Origin: Actinomycetes bacterium
GTDB taxonomy: Bacteria; Actinomycetota; Actinomycetes; Streptosporangiales; Streptosporangiaceae
Reading direction: 5' to 3'
Assembly: GCA_025964635.1 (NCBI GenBank)
Contig: JAOPYP010000759.1
Location: 1 to 7,430 of the forward strand
DNA: 7,430 bases
Shown here: positions 6,177-7,430 of the stretch, in pieces
How positions within the stretch are numbered: the first letter of the stretch is position 1
Layout: the number at the start of each line of letters is the position of its first letter
Translations under genes and position numbers: made by a program
Notes under the pieces: model-generated
The model's input: only the letters and a program-made list of their open reading frames with translations
What the model was told of the DNA's origin: nothing
Database searches by the model: none

Positions 6177-6185
6177 CCTTGGAGC

Positions 6186-6746
6186 ATGGCAAGAACCGCA
6201 TCCGTTCCCGAAACGCCTGGTCCGGGGCGTCTGGCGCAGCCGGAACTTCCGGGCCGCCCCTGTTCCATCGCCCGGGCCCTCGACCTGATCGGCGAAAAGT
6301 GGGCGCTGCTGGCGATCCGGGAGATCTCTTTCGGCAACCGCCGGTTCAACGAGATCGCGCGGAACACCGGCGCACCCCGCGACCGGCTGGCGGCCCGGCT
6401 GCACAGCCTGGTCGAGGCCGGGATCCTGGAGCGCCGCGAGTACCAGAGCTCGCCGCCGCGCGCGGAGTATCACCTGACCGAGGCGGGCCGGGATCTCACC
6501 CCCGTGCTCCGGGCCCTACTGGCGTGGGGCGACCGCTGGGTCTCGGACGAGCCCCCGGCCACGCTGATGCACGGCGATCACGAACTCGACCTGGTGACCG
6601 CCTGCCGTCACTGCGGGGCCGAGGCTGCCGCACCCGCCTCTCTCCAGGTGAACAGCCCAGGCTGGGACGTCCGCGGCCCGGTCCAGGCCAGCGAGTTACC
6701 CGGGAGCCCCCCGGACGAGGCAGCCGTGGCCCGGACGGCGCCATGA
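6186..6746 (+). CDS. HxlR-family winged-helix transcriptional regulator
   Basis: This 186-residue dimeric DNA-binding protein probably represses the divergent exporter. The HxlR core is residues about 25-118: PCSIARALDLIGEKWALLAIREI, then NRRFNEIARNTGAPRDRLAARLHSLVEAGILERREY with the recognition helix, and the wing PPRAEYHLTEAGRDLTPVLRAL. C26, at the start of the domain, is the position used as a redox or electrophile sensor in relatives such as YodB and HypR. The family is often about 110-150 residues; here a tail follows with H129, H132 and C140-RH-C143, which may bind a metal, and then a disordered-looking end. I chose ATG 6186 because the domain follows closely. GGAG lies only one base before it, so the ribosome binding site is poor. 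The stop overlaps the methyltransferase start (ATGA), so the two genes are cotranscribed. Class assignment is firm; the ligand is unknown. Confidence 0.9.
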   Translation: MARTASVPETPGPGRLAQPELPGRPCSIARALDLIGEKWALLAIREISFGNRRFNEIARNTGAPRDRLAARLHSLVEAGILERREYQSSPPRAEYHLTEAGRDLTPVLRALLAWGDRWVSDEPPATLMHGDHELDLVTACRHCGAEAAAPASLQVNSPGWDVRGPVQASELPGSPPDEAAVARTAP

Positions 6747-7411
6747 CCACCCGGGAGACGGCTGCCTGGGACGCGGAGTACGCGGCCGGCCGCTACGCGG
6801 GCGAGCCGCCCGTGGACTTCGTGCACGACATCGTCGCCGCAGCCAGGCTGCGCGGGCTCCGGCAGGGGGTCTACGTCGGCTGCGGCAACGGGCGTAACCT
6901 GCTCCCCCTGCTGCACGCCGGACTCGACCTCACCGGACTGGACATTTCCCCGCGGGCCATCGCGCAACTGCGGGCCCGGCGGCCGGACCGGACCAGCGAG
7001 CTGATCACCGGCGATCTGGCCGCGCTACCCCGGGCGGCCCGTTATGACCTGGTCGTGGGCATCCAGGTCTTCCAGCACGGGACCCGGGCGCGGGCGCGCC
7101 AGCACCTGTCCGACGCGGCCGCCCGGGTCAGGCCCGGCGGCCTCCTCTGCGTCCGGGTCAACGCGGCCGGCACCGACATCGAGCACGCGCACCGGCGCTT
7201 CGAGGAGCACGAAGACGGCAGCTTCTCGGTCCGGTACCGCAGCGGGCCCAAGGCCGGGCTGGACATCCATTTCTTCACCGCCGCCGAACTGGCCGCCGTG
7301 GCCGGCAAGGCCTTCGACGCGGTACTTCCGCTACGGCGGCACAGCACCCTGAGGACTCCACCAGGCCACGGTCAGTGGTCGCAGTGGGAGGCCATCTGGC
7401 TGCGCCGCTGA
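6743..7411 (+). CDS. class I SAM-dependent methyltransferase
   Basis: This 222-residue cytoplasmic enzyme should transfer a methyl group from S-adenosylmethionine to an unidentified acceptor, probably a small molecule. The Rossmann-like fold shows motif I as GVYVGCGNGRNLLPLL (42-57), the acidic end of strand 2 as LTGLDIS with D67, D91 in TGDLAALP near the adenine pocket, strand 4 as YDLVVGIQVFQHG (101-113) and the post-motif RVRPGGLLCVRVN (128-140). The N-terminal WDAEYAAGRYAGEPPVDFV resembles the W-x-x-x-Y-x-x-G-x-x segment of TehB-like methyltransferases, which helps close the SAM site. The usual acidic residue before the glycine loop (LDVGCG) is replaced by tyrosine here (VYVGCG). The gene starts inside the regulator stop codon, so translation is coupled. 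Its place beside an exporter and HxlR regulator suggests chemical modification of the same compound, which is an inference. Confidence 0.87.
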   Translation: MTTRETAAWDAEYAAGRYAGEPPVDFVHDIVAAARLRGLRQGVYVGCGNGRNLLPLLHAGLDLTGLDISPRAIAQLRARRPDRTSELITGDLAALPRAARYDLVVGIQVFQHGTRARARQHLSDAAARVRPGGLLCVRVNAAGTDIEHAHRRFEEHEDGSFSVRYRSGPKAGLDIHFFTAAELAAVAGKAFDAVLPLRRHSTLRTPPGHGQWSQWEAIWLRR

Positions 7412-7430
7412 CCTCCGCCGGCCCTGGCCG

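Noticed and set aside
4788..6185. Upstream extension of the HxlR reading frame
   Set aside because: The frame is open by chance antisense to the exporter. The HxlR domain begins right after ATG 6186 and the promoter region lies in between.
6141..6473. N-terminal extension of the exporter to 6473
   Set aside because: The added 111 residues are antisense to the HxlR gene and unlike any MFS N-terminus. Promoter and operator signals place the start at 6140.
7412..7430. Signal after the methyltransferase
   Set aside because: Only 19 bases remain and they show no feature.

Overview
The window is high-GC DNA (roughly 70% or more by eye) with G/C-ending codons, long spurious ORFs on the antisense strands, and actinobacterial gene families: a KdpD/KdpE-type sensor pair, a small OB-fold protein tail, an HxlR regulator with a C-terminal CxxC tail, and a DHA2 exporter. 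This points to an actinomycete. I cannot name the genus.

Layout, left to right. The first 134 bases hold the C-terminal tail of a plus-strand OB-fold-like protein. It converges on a minus-strand two-component system: a KdpE-type response regulator (839 to 159) and, upstream of it, a KdpD-like sensor kinase (2766 to 919). A 14-bp tandem repeat, 4.3 copies long, separates them. The kinase lacks the N-terminal KdpD and Usp domains of classical KdpD and carries a second multi-helix membrane module instead. About 40 to 90 bases before the kinase start lies a set of near-11-bp-phased TTAACG-type direct repeats, a candidate binding array for an OmpR/KdpE-family regulator. Further upstream are a hairpin and then a minus-strand gene for a secreted phosphoesterase of the phospholipase C/acid phosphatase type (4485 to 2986). 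Its leader contains one perfect GTTCACC half-site that could be a PHO box.

The right part is a divergent resistance-type module. A 14-helix DHA2-family MFS exporter (6140 to 4653) faces an HxlR-family regulator (6186 to 6746), which overlaps a class I SAM-dependent methyltransferase (6743 to 7411) by 4 bp. The 45-bp gap holds a good minus-strand promoter (TTGCCA, 18 bp, TACCCT) whose predicted transcript starts at or next to the exporter ATG, so the exporter mRNA is probably leaderless. Two related TTG-TAT-CAA boxes bracket this promoter and are the best candidates for the HxlR operator. One of them sits inside the first codons of the exporter.

Working model: the KdpD/KdpE-like pair senses ionic or osmotic state and may regulate itself. 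The phosphoesterase is a stand-alone secreted enzyme, possibly phosphate-regulated. The HxlR protein represses the exporter until a small electrophilic or toxic ligand appears, and the coupled methyltransferase may modify that ligand. All of this is read from sequence. No kdpFABC genes lie in the window and I see no fully novel system. The most unusual points are the intergenic 14-bp repeat, the rewired KdpD, and the compact exporter promoter/operator.
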